This document shows positions 1 through 8,238 of a stretch of DNA of 64,000 nt, one piece after another (position 1 is the first letter of the stretch; each line of letters opens with the position of its first letter). This stretch comes from JAPLIS01 sp963719415 (GTDB taxonomy: Bacteria; Babelota; Babeliae; Babelales; Vermiphilaceae): the NCBI GenBank assembly GCA_963719415.1, contig OY970383.1, forward strand, positions 124,001-188,000. The letters are read 5' to 3'. The translations under genes were made by a program, and so were the position numbers. The notes below the pieces were generated by a model. That model had not been told where the DNA came from. It was given only the letters and a program-made list of their open reading frames with translations, and made no database searches.

Positions 1-80
1 CAAAAAAATAATAGTATACGTTTGTGTTTGTAGTATGAGTGCCTGTGTATAATTATTTTAGTATTGAGTTATGATAATTT

Positions 81-905
81 TTATTCTTCTTTAGTGTCTA
101 CCGTTAAGTTATCATCTATAATACGTACTCTTTCTATGGCTTCAGCCTTACCCGTTTCAGTATTTATATCTATCCAGACACCAGACATAACGACTGGAGA
201 ACTAGTATCAACGGTAAACTTAACGGGCATTTGAGTAATTAAGTTGTGGATGATCGCCTCTTTTTTCATGCCAAGCATAGAATTGAGCGAACCAACCATC
301 CCTAGGTCAGTGATATATGCCGTACCGCCGGGTAATATTCGTTCATCGGCGGTCTGAATATGAGTATGGGTACCAACTTGAGCAGAGATTTTTCCATCAA
401 AATGATACGCTAAAGCCATCTTTTCCGATGTAGTTTCTGCATGAAAGTCAACTATTATTATATTGGTTTTATATTTGAGATACGTAAGAATCGATTCTAC
501 TGTTTTAAAAGGACAATCGAGAAGCTCTCGCATAAAAACGCGACCTTGTACATTAATTACCCCTACGGTATACCCCTTACACTGGAAAGTGGTTACTCCA
601 ACCCCAGGACAGGTAGCTGGAAAATTAGCTGGCCTGATAAGATCATCATTTTTTTCTAAATAAGAATAGATTTCTCGATTATACCATATATGATTACCGG
701 TGGTTATAATATCAGCTCCATTATGCTTAAAAAAGGAGACTATGCGAGAAGATATTCCCCTTCCGTGCTGACCACTATTTTCACCATTCACTATAATGGC
801 ATCAATAGCATGTTTTTTACGAAGATGAGCAGAATATTTTTGAAACATGGTTCGACCGGTTACACCGACCACATCACCTATACAAAGTACGCGAATTGTT
901 TTCAT
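81..905 (-). CDS. ymdB: YmdB-family metallophosphoesterase
   Basis: This 274-residue protein matches the TIGR00282/YmdB calcineurin-like phosphoesterase family in length and motifs. Metal-binding signatures are visible in order: GDVVG (res. 9-13), NGEN (about 40-43), GNHIW (about 70-74), DFHAETTSEK (about 153-162) and GTHTHIQT (about 178-185). Family members are cytosolic cyclic-nucleotide or 2',3'-cNMP phosphodiesterases. The gene follows rny by 5 nt on the same strand; the rny-ymdB pairing is widespread, which supports both calls and suggests co-translation. Start is the ATG at 905. Substrate is inferred from the family only. Confidence 0.93.
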   Translation of the reverse strand: MKTIRVLCIGDVVGVTGRTMFQKYSAHLRKKHAIDAIIVNGENSGQHGRGISSRIVSFFKHNGADIITTGNHIWYNREIYSYLEKNDDLIRPANFPATCPGVGVTTFQCKGYTVGVINVQGRVFMRELLDCPFKTVESILTYLKYKTNIIIVDFHAETTSEKMALAYHFDGKISAQVGTHTHIQTADERILPGGTAYITDLGMVGSLNSMLGMKKEAIIHNLITQMPVKFTVDTSSPVVMSGVWIDINTETGKAEAIERVRIIDDNLTVDTKEE

Positions 906-910
906 ATATA

Positions 911-2464
911 TTATCTCGCATATTCTATTGCACGTTTTTCACGAATGACATTGACTTTGATTTGACCAGGAAAGTTCATTTCTAATTCTATCAAGCGAGC
1001 AATTTCACGAGAAAGATTAATAGCTTCTTCATCCGATACTTGGTCTTCAACAACGATAATACGTAACTCACGACCAGCCTGCAAAGCATACGCTTTTTTA
1101 ATTCCTTCAAAAGAATGTGCTATTTCTTCAAGTTTTTCTAAACGTTTAATATAAGTAGAAAGCGTTTCACGCCGAGCGCCAGGCCGAGAAGCACTAATGG
1201 CATCTGCAATAAGAACAATAGGAGCATAGACTGATTTAAACATAACCTCTTCGTGGTGAGCGGCTATCGCATTAACAACAAGTGGATCTTCTCCACAACG
1301 ACGGGCTATCTCTCCACCGATAATGGCATGCGGTCCTTCTACTTCAGCAGTTACTGCTTTTCCTATATCATGCAATAGGCCGGCACGAAGGGCTAATTTA
1401 CCGTCGAGTCCTAATTCTTCGGCTATCATACGAGCGAAAATACCAACTTCTCTACTATGGCTTAATACATTTTGTGAAAAACTGGTTCTAAAATTAAGTT
1501 TACCAAGAAGAGTGACTATTTCTGGGTGCATGCCCTGTAGATTAAATTCTAAAATAATATTCTTACCATATTCTTCAATGACTTCATCTAATTCTTTTTC
1601 ACATTGCGTCACCGTCTCTTCAATTCGTGTTGGATTTATTCGTCCATCCACAATAAGTTTTTCTAATGATCTACGTGCAATTTCTCGACGGATAGGATTA
1701 AAGCCAGAAATAGTAATATCAGGAGAATCGCCAATAACAAATTCCATACCGGTTGCCATCTCTAAGGATTTGATGTTTCGCCCTTCTTTTCCTATAATAC
1801 GTCCTTTCATTTCTTCGTTAGGCAGGTGCACTACCCCCGACGAATGAGCGCTTACTTGATCAGCCGTATAGCGTTGCATAGCAATTACGGTGATATCGAT
1901 AGATTTTTCTTTAGCAAGCTGCCGAGCTTCTTCTTCTATTTTTTGAATTAATTTTTGAGCTGCCAAACGAGCTTCAGATTCTAAGGTATCAAGAAGAGCC
2001 TGTTTTGCTTCATCTCTATTCATGTTACTTACGCGCTCAAGTTTAGCAAGAAGATCGTTATAGAGAGTTTTTAATTTATTTTCACTTGAACGAAGAGTAT
2101 CTTCAACATGCAATAGACTTCTCTCTTTTTGTTGAAGCTCCATACGAATCTGATCGATATGTTCTTCTTTTTTATCAAGTTGATCGTGTTTAGCATTTAG
2201 TTTGGACTGTAATCGTTCGATTTCTAGCTTGTCTCGTTTGAGTTCAAGATCAAATTCTTTTCTTTTATGAAAAAGTTCATCTTTTAACTTTAAAAGAGCT
2301 TCTCTTTTTTCTGTTGCAAGATTATTTTTAACATTTTTCCATTTTTCATTTGATTGAAAAAAAAGTTCTTGGGCTTCTTGTGTTTTTTTATAAGCATAAA
2401 AAAGAAGGGCTAAAATTACTATAATTCCAATCAAGCCTATTAAAAGTAGTATATATTGCATCAT
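911..2464 (-). CDS. rny: Ribonuclease Y
   Basis: This 517-residue protein has the RNase Y architecture: one N-terminal transmembrane helix (res. about 4-24), a long charged coiled coil (about 30-190), a KH RNA-binding domain containing GRIIGKEGRNI (about 226-236), and an HD domain with HSREV and LLHDIGKA (about 336-370). It is a membrane-anchored endoribonuclease that starts mRNA turnover. Two consecutive ATG codons occur at the start (2464 and 2461). It lies just upstream of ymdB and downstream of zapA in one minus-strand run. Length is normal and no motif is missing. Confidence 0.96.
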   Translation of the reverse strand: MMQYILLLIGLIGIIVILALLFYAYKKTQEAQELFFQSNEKWKNVKNNLATEKREALLKLKDELFHKRKEFDLELKRDKLEIERLQSKLNAKHDQLDKKEEHIDQIRMELQQKERSLLHVEDTLRSSENKLKTLYNDLLAKLERVSNMNRDEAKQALLDTLESEARLAAQKLIQKIEEEARQLAKEKSIDITVIAMQRYTADQVSAHSSGVVHLPNEEMKGRIIGKEGRNIKSLEMATGMEFVIGDSPDITISGFNPIRREIARRSLEKLIVDGRINPTRIEETVTQCEKELDEVIEEYGKNIILEFNLQGMHPEIVTLLGKLNFRTSFSQNVLSHSREVGIFARMIAEELGLDGKLALRAGLLHDIGKAVTAEVEGPHAIIGGEIARRCGEDPLVVNAIAAHHEEVMFKSVYAPIVLIADAISASRPGARRETLSTYIKRLEKLEEIAHSFEGIKKAYALQAGRELRIIVVEDQVSDEEAINLSREIARLIELEMNFPGQIKVNVIREKRAIEYAR

Positions 2465-2509
2465 TTTATGTTTTCCCTATACGGTTTTCCATACGTAATT
2501 TAAATTGTT

Positions 2510-2557
2510 AACAATGTCTTGAACAGTGTCTCGAGCAATGCCTTGCACAATGTTCTG
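2510..2557. repeat. Four imperfect 12-bp tandem repeats upstream of rny
   Basis: Four units run head to tail: AACAATGTCTTG, AACAGTGTCTCG, AGCAATGCCTTG and CACAATGTTCTG. They lie in the zapA-rny spacer, in the 5' leader side of rny. No start codon opens a convincing small ORF across them on either strand. The array is one of many short tandem duplications in this genome. Confidence 0.8.
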
Positions 2558-2668
2558 TTCTCACTTTTTATGATATCACGTAAGGAAAAAAAATATTAAG
2601 AAGAAATACTAAAGGGTAAAAATTAAGCAATGTAAGTATATATACTAAAAATAAAAAATATCTGTTTT

Positions 2669-2962
2669 TCACCTAATATAGTTTTTATTTAACGCAGCCT
2701 CTACTTTGTCTAGAAGAGCAATGTGCACCTGCAAGCTTTTCTCTTTTTCATGCTTTAAGCTTATCGTTTGAAGGGCGAGCTGTACTGCTGCAAGAATTGA
2801 AATTTTTTTTGTTTCAATTCTTGCACTTTTTTTAACAATTTCACGCATAAGCTCATCAACAGAGAGAGCGGCTTGTAAGACAAAATCAGCAGGCTCATCA
2901 CTTACCAAGACATACGATTCGCCAAAAATATCTACTTTATAGGATATTTTTTCGTTTTTCAT
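2669..2962 (-). CDS. zapA: ZapA-like cell division protein
   Basis: A 97-residue protein with the ZapA layout: an N-terminal β-rich segment (YKVDIFGESYVLVSDEP, res. about 8-24) followed by a long helical half that can form the antiparallel coiled-coil tetramer. ZapA binds FtsZ and bundles Z-ring filaments at midcell. Its start overlaps the stop of the upstream coiled-coil gene (ATGA), so the two are translationally coupled. The position before rny-ymdB matches the common bacterial order. Sequence conservation in this family is low, so the call rests on fold pattern, size and context. Confidence 0.8.
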   Translation of the reverse strand: MKNEKISYKVDIFGESYVLVSDEPADFVLQAALSVDELMREIVKKSARIETKKISILAAVQLALQTISLKHEKEKSLQVHIALLDKVEAALNKNYIR

Positions 2963-3285
2963 GGCTGCATTTCTTTTTCAACTAAAAATTCAATATTTTT
3001 AATAGAATTTATCAAATCATCGACAACTTGCTTAGTATATTTTTTTTCTTGAGAAAGTTCATTGAGCTCTCTATTTTCAGCTTCAGATGCACAAAGTAGA
3101 GAATTAATTCTTGTCGTCAATTGTTCATTTTCTTCGACAAAATGAGCATTTTCAGCTTTTAATTCTATAATCTCTTTTTCTAAAACTTCACAGCTGACCT
3201 TCAGAGTCTCATGGTTCTTTTCTAATTTTTCAACAAACCCAATCAAAAGAACTACTTTTTGCTCTAATAAACTTAGTATTTCCAT
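2959..3285 (-). CDS. Coiled-coil protein coupled to ZapA
   Basis: This 108-residue protein is almost wholly a heptad-patterned coiled coil (res. about 5-100), rich in Glu, Leu and Lys, with no signal peptide or membrane helix. It overlaps zapA by 4 nt (ATGA) and follows rplT by 93 nt. Small coiled-coil genes next to zapA in other bacteria often act as division or ZapB-like partners, which makes that role a reasonable inference here. Sequence alone does not show the function. In many genomes pheST sits at this position; here it is missing. Confidence 0.7.
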   Translation of the reverse strand: MEILSLLEQKVVLLIGFVEKLEKNHETLKVSCEVLEKEIIELKAENAHFVEENEQLTTRINSLLCASEAENRELNELSQEKKYTKQVVDDLINSIKNIEFLVEKEMQP

Positions 3286-3378
3286 AACTTTTCCCTTACC
3301 TGATTATTGTTTGTACCTTTTTTTTATTATAATCTAGGTACAATTTTAGTTAAGGAGCATTGCGCAAGTCAAGAAAAT

Positions 3379-3726
3379 TTACTTTTTTACTAAAGTGACG
3401 ATTTGAGCAAAAGCTTGCGGTTCGAAAATTGCGATTTGGCTTAACATTTTTCTATTAAGGAGAATATTGTTTTGCTTAAGTCCATGTATAAAACTGTTAT
3501 ACGCCAATCCATGCTGATTAGCTGCAGCTTTTACTCGAGAAATAAAGAGAGAACGCATATCTCTTTTTTTAAGCTTTCTGCCCTTGAATGCATATGCCCA
3601 TGCCCTTAAAAGAGTTTCTTTAGCTCTTCTAAATACATTACTTCTTTGGCCCCAGTAACCACGCGTTAGCTTAAGGACGGCTTTATGTCTTTTTTTTACT
3701 TGAATACCACGTTTAATTCTAGTCAT
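3379..3726 (-). CDS. rplT: 50S ribosomal protein L20
   Basis: This 115-residue basic protein is a normal-length L20. It shows the family's N-terminal basic stretch with KLTRGYWGQRSNVFRRA (res. about 20-36) and the C-terminal globular part with AYNSFIHGLKQ and LNRKMLSQIA. L20 binds 23S rRNA early in large-subunit assembly and, in some bacteria, represses its own operon by binding the leader mRNA. It is last of the infC-rpmI-rplT trio. Confidence 0.97.
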   Translation of the reverse strand: MTRIKRGIQVKKRHKAVLKLTRGYWGQRSNVFRRAKETLLRAWAYAFKGRKLKKRDMRSLFISRVKAAANQHGLAYNSFIHGLKQNNILLNRKMLSQIAIFEPQAFAQIVTLVKK

Positions 3727-3789
3727 TGTTAAAACCTATCATGAGTTAAATTTTATTTTAGTTTAATAATTAATTGTTTAGTTTAATAA

Positions 3790-3999
3790 TTAATTGTAAG
3801 GCAACAGAGAATTAATATGAGCTACATCTGTTTTGCTTACATAAGCACCTTGTCTTAAATCACGCTTACACTTAGCGCTTTTTTTAGTTAAAAGGTGTCG
3901 TCGGTACGCTTTGCCTCTTTTGATGAGAGCATTTTTGCCGCCACTGCGTCGAAATCTTTTTTTAGCCGCAGAATTTGTTTTCATTCTATCAGAAGCCAT
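3790..3999 (-). CDS. rpmI: 50S ribosomal protein L35
   Basis: A 69-residue, highly basic protein with the L35 pattern: KTNSAAKKRF near the N-terminus, then GKAYRRHLLTKKSAKCKRDLR (res. about 29-49). L35 sits in the 50S subunit near the exit-tunnel side. It lies between infC and rplT, the canonical order. The spacer before rplT is short and contains an imperfect direct repeat of a TTTAATAATTAATTG-like string (about 3760-3795). Confidence 0.95.
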   Translation of the reverse strand: MASDRMKTNSAAKKRFRRSGGKNALIKRGKAYRRHLLTKKSAKCKRDLRQGAYVSKTDVAHINSLLPYN

Positions 4000-4038
4000 G
4001 CTATTTTCCTGTTTATTGTAAGGTTTATTTTAAATTTT

Positions 4039-4587
4039 TTATTTTAAGTTTTTTATATAATAAATACGAGACCAAAACTGTCCTGCTTTTGCATCTTTTT
4101 CTTGCACTAAGTCAAGAGAATGATCTTGAACAAAATTATTATTTATACGATCAAAAATTTCCGCTCCGCGCTCATCCTTTGTTGCATTTTCGCGACCTTT
4201 AAACCAGAGCGTTATTTTTACCCTCTTTCCCTCACGTAAAAAACCCACCGCCTGTTTTATTTTGGTCTGGTAATCGTGTTCTCCAATTTTAGGACGAATT
4301 TTGATTTCTTTGACCTGAATAACTTTTTGATGTTTTTTTGCTTCATTTTTGTTTTTTTTCTTCTCATAAAGAGATTTGCCAAAGTTCATCACTTTAACCA
4401 CTGGCAGTCCATCTTTTCCTGATTCTGTTAACAAAACAAGGTCAAGATGAGCTTCTTCTGCCATACGCAAAGCAGCTGACCGAGTAACAACCCCAATATT
4501 TTCTCCATTTTCTGTAATCAATTGCATTTTTTCTGCTTTAATCCGCTCATTAGTGAGTTGACTCGGCTCTTTTTTTATATCTTTCAA
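4039..4587 (-). CDS. infC: Translation initiation factor IF-3
   Basis: This 182-residue protein is a full two-domain IF-3. The N-domain holds NERIKAEKMQLI and ENIGVV; a lysine-rich linker (KKKNKNEAKKHQK, about 77-89) leads to the C-domain with IKIRPKIGEHDYQTKIKQA and ENATKDERGAEIF. IF-3 prevents 70S association and proofreads initiator tRNA and start codon. The start is TTG at 4587: an in-frame TAA lies four codons upstream and the only nearby ATG (about 4595) is out of frame. Rare start codons are typical of infC and allow autoregulation because IF-3 discriminates against them. The C-terminal end is normal. Confidence 0.96.
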   Translation of the reverse strand: MKDIKKEPSQLTNERIKAEKMQLITENGENIGVVTRSAALRMAEEAHLDLVLLTESGKDGLPVVKVMNFGKSLYEKKKNKNEAKKHQKVIQVKEIKIRPKIGEHDYQTKIKQAVGFLREGKRVKITLWFKGRENATKDERGAEIFDRINNNFVQDHSLDLVQEKDAKAGQFWSRIYYIKNLK

Positions 4588-4660
4588 GGTTTCCCATTAT
4601 TGCAAAAGTTAAAAATAATACTATTTTTTTTATATGTATCTATTAATTATAAATAAGTTT

Positions 4661-5686
4661 CTATTTTTGAGCAATTGCCTCATAAACACGAACATTAATT
4701 TCATTAAACACTGATTGGTTTGTCTGTAAAAACGATAACATCTGATCTCGTCCCTGTGCTATATTTTCTCCATTAAAAGCAAGCCAAGAACCCGACTTAG
4801 TAATTATATTATAGTATAATGCAGCATCAAGCAAATCTAGTTCTTTACTAATGCCTTGATTGAACAAAAGATCAACTTCTACTTTTTTAAAAGGAGGAGC
4901 AACTTTGTTTTTAACAACTTTAATAACAACTCGATTACCAATATGCTCGTCGCCCTTTTTTAGACTGCTTAATTTTCTCACGTCAAGACGCAATGAGGCA
5001 TAAAATTTGAGCGCTTTTCCGCCAGTAGTTGTTTCCTTGCTCGCAAAAGGAAGACCACCAATAGTGCTTCTTATCTGATTAATAAAAATAAGAACCGTTT
5101 TTGACTTGTGTACCACTGATGTCAGTTTTCGCAAAGCTTGGGACATTAAACGGGCTTGAAGGCCAACATGGGTATCTCCCATTTCTCCTTCTAACTCTGC
5201 TTTAGGAACAAGAGCAGCAACAGAATCAACTACGATGATATCAACGGCTCCTGAACGTATAAGCATTTCTGCAATATCTAACGCTTGTTCACCATAATCA
5301 GGTTGCGAAATAATAAGATCATCAATATTAATACCAAGTTTTGCTGCGTAAGCAGGATCTAGTGCGTGTTCAGCGTCAATAAAGGCGCAAATGCCGCCGT
5401 TTTTTTGTGCTTGCGCTATCGCATGCATGGCTAGCGTTGATTTTCCAGATGATTCTGGTCCAAAAATTTCAATGATACGGCCAACTGGTAATCCGCCTAT
5501 TCCAATTGCTTGATCGATGAGGATAGATCCTGTCGAAATGGCCTCAACAGACATATTTCCTGCCTGTCCAAGCAACATCACCGCCCCTGATCCATATTGT
5601 TTATCTATCTGGGCGAATGTTACCGCTAAGGCTTTCTTTTTAGAATCAGTTTCTTCACCTATTTTGTCTAATGCTCTTTTGGCCAT
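4661..5686 (-). CDS. recA: RecA recombinase
   Basis: This 341-residue protein is a complete RecA. Walker A is GPESSGKST (res. about 75-83), followed by IDAEHALDP, the Walker B segment IIVVDSVAALVPKAELEGE, and loop 2 with INQIRSTIGGLPFASKETTTGGKALKFYAS. RecA forms the ATP-dependent strand-exchange filament and, where LexA exists, triggers its cleavage. It stands upstream of infC on the same strand with a 73-nt gap. The C-terminal acidic tail is short, as in many reduced genomes. I see no clear SOS box. Confidence 0.98.
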   Translation of the reverse strand: MAKRALDKIGEETDSKKKALAVTFAQIDKQYGSGAVMLLGQAGNMSVEAISTGSILIDQAIGIGGLPVGRIIEIFGPESSGKSTLAMHAIAQAQKNGGICAFIDAEHALDPAYAAKLGINIDDLIISQPDYGEQALDIAEMLIRSGAVDIIVVDSVAALVPKAELEGEMGDTHVGLQARLMSQALRKLTSVVHKSKTVLIFINQIRSTIGGLPFASKETTTGGKALKFYASLRLDVRKLSSLKKGDEHIGNRVVIKVVKNKVAPPFKKVEVDLLFNQGISKELDLLDAALYYNIITKSGSWLAFNGENIAQGRDQMLSFLQTNQSVFNEINVRVYEAIAQK

Positions 5687-5740
5687 AATTACCCTGATTA
5701 ACTAATTTTTTTTATTTTATTTACTTGATATATGGCTAAA

Positions 5741-7726
5741 TTACTCTGCAGTAAACATACTTTCATGTGTTTCTATTGTAGCATTTTTAAATAAAGAAGC
5801 AACAAAACCATCAAAAACAAGGCGGTTTTGAGCTTTCTCTAATTCAGCCTTTAGGCCTTTTTGCTTGCTACTATTTGCACCCAGGTTTGCCTGACCTACC
5901 TGATCTAACGGTTTAACAGCGTCAACCTTAACAAGTATCCCCTTATCTTTAACAACCGTAGAAAAAAGAGATCCAGTCATTTCTAACTCTAAAATAGAAG
6001 ATAGCGGTGTGTTTTTAGGGAAAAAAGCAGTTAATTGGTTAGTGTTTTGAGGTGAGATCCAATCACTACTACCAATACTACCTCCAAACTTCTGTTGTAA
6101 CTCTTGCATAGACAAAGAGTTAGCGAGCGATCGAGCTTCCTGGAGGTCGGTTTTTAATGCTCTTTCGGCAAGAAAAAGATCAAAATCAGCTTTTACTTTT
6201 TCTTTAACTTGTTCAAAATCAGGCGTATATTTATTATCTATTTCGGTTAAGTAGACAATAAAGCCTTCGCCCTTATCGGCATCAACAAAAAAATTTGCTT
6301 TATTCAGCCCTTTAATTTCAAAAAGTTTTTTTACGAGTTTTGTTTGCTGATGACCTTCCGCTGAAACATGAGTAAGATCCTGTTTTTGGGCGTGATTTTT
6401 TTCAGCAAAAGCTGAAATTATTGCTAAGTTATTGTCTTGAGAAACCAGAAAACCCATATCAGAATCAAACGACTCGTTAAACACTTCTTTAACCAATTTC
6501 TTTTTAATACTATTTTTAACTGCCGATAGCGGCTTAATGGTGCGTATTTTTTTTTCTACTAATTGTAGAATTTCAAAGCCTCTGCTGGTTTCAATAACTT
6601 CAGAGATATCTCCCGGGGCTTTCAAAAGAAAGGCTGTTCTTTCAAAAAGAGGTTCTTTTTCTCCCTTAGCAAAAAAAGGAACTAAGCCACCATCTTTCTT
6701 GGTTTCAGTGTCAATAGAAAGCTCCCTAACTTGATCAACAAAAGAGGATGGGTTTTTTATTAATTCTGATCGAATGTTTTGGGCTTCTTTATAGGCTTTG
6801 TTTCGATTATCTGCCGGTAATTCTAGCACCAAAGTTCTTACTTGTACCCGAGAAGGCTGATCCTGAAACTCTGCTGATGCTCTATTGGTATCATAATAAG
6901 ATTTAATAGAAAGATCATCATAAAACTTATGATTTTGCGTCCAATTGTCAGCATTAAAGGTCCAGACAATACCACTCCGTTTTTCGGGAATCTCATAACG
7001 ATGAGATTCGTGATTTTGGCGATCATAAAAAGCAATTAAATCAGCATCAGATCTTTCTTCTTTTGTTTCTTTTTTAATATAATTATCAAGTGACAACTCT
7101 AAGTAAGAAAACTTTTTATCTTGATTTTGCGCCATAGAAATAGCATTAAATTCAAATTGAGGAATATAAGCGCCTACCTTAAGCAAGTCTTCTATAATAT
7201 TAGCTGTTAAAATTCGTTCTACTTTATATTCAAAATCATTCATATCCATACCTCTTTTTAATAGGTATTTAAACAGCATGTTTTCATCAAGCCCCTTGCT
7301 TGTCAGCGCTTCGTAGGGGACAAGCCCTGCTAATTCACCAAATAAAAAGCGACGATCATGTAGCTTGTCAGCGCTATATGAGTGACTAATAGAAAGACCA
7401 AGGTTTTGTGCGACCTGATGCAACAATTCTTCTTTTTGCACTTCAAAAGCGGCCATCTGCTGAAGATTATTGTTTTGCATTAACATGTCTGCGTATTGAC
7501 CTAACTGAGCGCGTAAATGTTGTAAATACATATTTTGTTTTTCTATTTCTCCTACAAAAAGAGATCGGCTGATCTCTTGTTTATTAACACGAAAAATCCA
7601 TGCACCATTTGCACCTATTTGTCTTAATAGAGATGGCAAAGAACCAAACCCAAGCGCTAATACCATAAACCACAACAAAAATCGGTAACTGTTTGTTTTT
7701 AATTGATCTCGAATAGTATTTATCAT
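5741..7726 (-). CDS. PpiD/SurA-like peptidyl-prolyl isomerase, membrane anchored
   Basis: This 661-residue protein has the PpiD arrangement: a short cytoplasmic N-terminus, one transmembrane helix (res. about 14-35), a SurA_N-like chaperone region (about 40-240), and a parvulin domain (about 300-390) with DTETKKDGGLVPFF and LLKAPGDISEVIETSRGFEILQL. Further helical chaperone sequence follows. PpiD proteins sit on the periplasmic face of the inner membrane near SecYEG and help outer-membrane and secreted proteins fold, which fits the many exported proteins in this window. Catalytic activity of the parvulin domain is not certain. Confidence 0.85.
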   Translation of the reverse strand: MINTIRDQLKTNSYRFLLWFMVLALGFGSLPSLLRQIGANGAWIFRVNKQEISRSLFVGEIEKQNMYLQHLRAQLGQYADMLMQNNNLQQMAAFEVQKEELLHQVAQNLGLSISHSYSADKLHDRRFLFGELAGLVPYEALTSKGLDENMLFKYLLKRGMDMNDFEYKVERILTANIIEDLLKVGAYIPQFEFNAISMAQNQDKKFSYLELSLDNYIKKETKEERSDADLIAFYDRQNHESHRYEIPEKRSGIVWTFNADNWTQNHKFYDDLSIKSYYDTNRASAEFQDQPSRVQVRTLVLELPADNRNKAYKEAQNIRSELIKNPSSFVDQVRELSIDTETKKDGGLVPFFAKGEKEPLFERTAFLLKAPGDISEVIETSRGFEILQLVEKKIRTIKPLSAVKNSIKKKLVKEVFNESFDSDMGFLVSQDNNLAIISAFAEKNHAQKQDLTHVSAEGHQQTKLVKKLFEIKGLNKANFFVDADKGEGFIVYLTEIDNKYTPDFEQVKEKVKADFDLFLAERALKTDLQEARSLANSLSMQELQQKFGGSIGSSDWISPQNTNQLTAFFPKNTPLSSILELEMTGSLFSTVVKDKGILVKVDAVKPLDQVGQANLGANSSKQKGLKAELEKAQNRLVFDGFVASLFKNATIETHESMFTAE

Positions 7727-7805
7727 ATTGTATAGCCTTTATTTTTTGAAAGTATTTTTAAAAAATTTATTCTCTCTATCTTGTTCTATTTTTTCATTTT
7801 TAGCC

Positions 7806-7838
7806 CTAATGTCAAGTTTGGCACTAATGTCAAGCTTG
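7806..7838. repeat. 18-bp-period direct repeat
   Basis: CTAATGTCAAGTTTG at 7806 is repeated as CTAATGTCAAGCTTG at 7824 with one mismatch. It lies between the stop of the membrane protein gene ending at 7847 and the start of the PpiD-like gene, so it may fall in the leader of the latter. Confidence 0.75.
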
Positions 7839-7846
7839 ACTAATTC

Positions 7847-8227
7847 TTAAAGCGCATCAACATCTTCGACGGATTCTTCTTCGTTGCTATATTCATTTGT
7901 ATCATATTCACTATATTTATCTTCATATTTATTGTCGCATTTATCTTCTTGTTTGTCCGTCACTTGAATAAGCGTATCAGGCAAACGACACAGAGAATAA
8001 GAGATCTGATCAGCAAAAAAATCTTGCTCTATACTATGTAAATATGTTTTTAAAGTAACCTGTTTTCCACAAAAAAATCCTGCCATAAACATAAAAAACA
8101 AAAGCAGCAAGCTTCCTGCTATATAATAACTTAGTTGTTGGCTTGGTATAAAAAGGCCAGTAGATTGAGTACAGACACAGATTCTATTTTCTATTTCTTT
8201 TTTTTCTTTATTTTCTATTGCCACCAT
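7847..8227 (-). CDS. Small membrane protein with acidic tail, unknown
   Basis: This 126-residue protein is not recognised. It has one hydrophobic helix (res. about 33-55) after a soluble N-terminus, then about 45 residues of ordinary sequence and a very acidic, Asp/Glu/Tyr/Asn-rich tail (about 90-126, with KYEDKYSEYD). The topology suggests a single-pass inner-membrane protein. It starts 11 nt after the miaA stop, in the same direction, so it probably shares that transcript. The tail looks like another low-complexity expansion. Confidence 0.6.
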   Translation of the reverse strand: MVAIENKEKKEIENRICVCTQSTGLFIPSQQLSYYIAGSLLLLFFMFMAGFFCGKQVTLKTYLHSIEQDFFADQISYSLCRLPDTLIQVTDKQEDKCDNKYEDKYSEYDTNEYSNEEESVEDVDAL

Positions 8228-8238
8228 AACTCCTTTTT

